Of a stretch of 33,783 bases of DNA, positions 33,403 to 33,783 are shown in pieces. Under the pieces are notes generated by a model. It was not told the DNA's origin. It worked only from the letters and a program-made list of their open reading frames with translations, and made no database searches. The first letter of the stretch is position 1. Each line of letters opens with the position of its first letter. The position numbers and the translations under genes are program-made. The stretch is from an uncultured Acidobacteriota bacterium (GTDB lineage: Bacteria; Acidobacteriota; Terriglobia; Bryobacterales; Bryobacteraceae). Location of the stretch: contig CADECY010000064.1 of NCBI GenBank assembly GCA_902825945.1, forward strand, positions 1-33,783, given 5' to 3'.

Positions 33403-33783
33403 GATCCCTCCGGGGCTGCGACAACGAGGCCATGGCGCCTTTTCAACCTGCCGGCACCGATCCCGCTGCTGCCATGGAGGCGTGGATCGCGGTGGTGTGA
33501 AAGCTCACCCCCTGCGACAGGGTCCCCTCGTGCTCGGAATGGGATGCGACGCCGCGCCGGATGCGTGCCGATCATTCAGAGACGCACTGAGCGGGACGCG
33601 GGAGATTGCGGCGCGGTACGGGAGGGAATTGCCTCATCGTGCCGATCGGCGCGCTGCTCGACAAGCTCGAGGCCGGTACCAGTCGAATGACATCGACATT
33701 CTGGCCGAGATGCGCCCGATTCAGGTGGAAGAGTTCGCGGGCCAACTCGGGCCAGAGTTCGAGGACACGCAAGACGGAGCTAG
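33403..33783 (+). pseudogene. probable remnant of a nucleotidyltransferase-like gene at window end
   Basis: No intact ORF. Near the end, one frame reads SNDIDILAEMRPIQVEEFAG (about 33686-33745) followed by LGPEF, which resembles the core of a common bacterial nucleotidyltransferase-like family (S/T-NDIDI, metal-binding Asp pair, then a LRPExVExF-type helix). The expected upstream Gly-Ser loop is visible only in another frame (VPIGALLDKLEAG, from about 33639), so a frameshift is likely. The window ends before the rest could be seen. Low certainty. Confidence 0.3.

Overview
The window is GC-rich, densely coded bacterial DNA. Two Oar-type TonB-dependent receptors with a carboxypeptidase-regulatory-like N-terminus, a reg_prop/Y_Y_Y hybrid histidine kinase, a Tat-type sulfatase, a NagX/HGSNAT-like acyltransferase and large YD-repeat proteins together point to an acidobacterium, probably of the Bryobacter/Solibacter type. 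This placement is inferred from gene content; no rRNA marker is present.

Region 1 (1-12.1 kb) is an exoprotein locus. It holds the 3' part of a large RHS/YD-repeat protein, a 627-bp stretch with a strong hairpin, and a vanadium-dependent haloperoxidase whose best start is a CTG that adds a Tat signal. Then comes a two-gene cassette present twice in tandem: a secreted mini-YD/IPT/thrombospondin-3-like protein followed by a Gly-rich secreted protein. The first copy has a nearly exact 24-residue repeat. The second copy's mini-YD gene has extra Ig-like, carboxypeptidase-regulatory-like and PA14-like domains, and is split by an apparent one-base deletion near 9395.

Region 2 (12.2-20.9 kb) carries a nucleotidyltransferase-fold protein, a TonB-dependent receptor, a convergent membrane protein, and a 1219-residue hybrid sensor kinase on the minus strand.

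Region 3 (20.9-25.2 kb) is the most unusual part. It looks like a complete plasmid-type replication and partition module: about a dozen iteron-like 18-mers in two opposed groups, a two-winged-helix Rep protein, a small ParF-like ParA and a short ParG-like protein. Around these are at least nine clusters of an 8-bp-period CTACNCGN motif. The clusters lie upstream of parA, across the parA/parB junction, inside parB, in five degenerate ~170-bp tandem units downstream, and once more 3.4 kb away after the sulfatase gene. I interpret the octamers as a dispersed centromere, with the ParG-like protein as the likely reader.

Region 4 (25.2-33.8 kb) has scpA (condensin kleisin) overlapping a small HTH gene on the minus strand. 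It continues with a tiny secreted ORF, a sulfatase, a 730-bp non-coding stretch with repeats and a perfect operator-like dyad, a second TonB-dependent receptor, and a membrane acyltransferase. The window ends in a probable remnant of a nucleotidyltransferase-like gene. The sulfatase, receptor and acyltransferase may act together on an extracellular glycan, but that is inference only.
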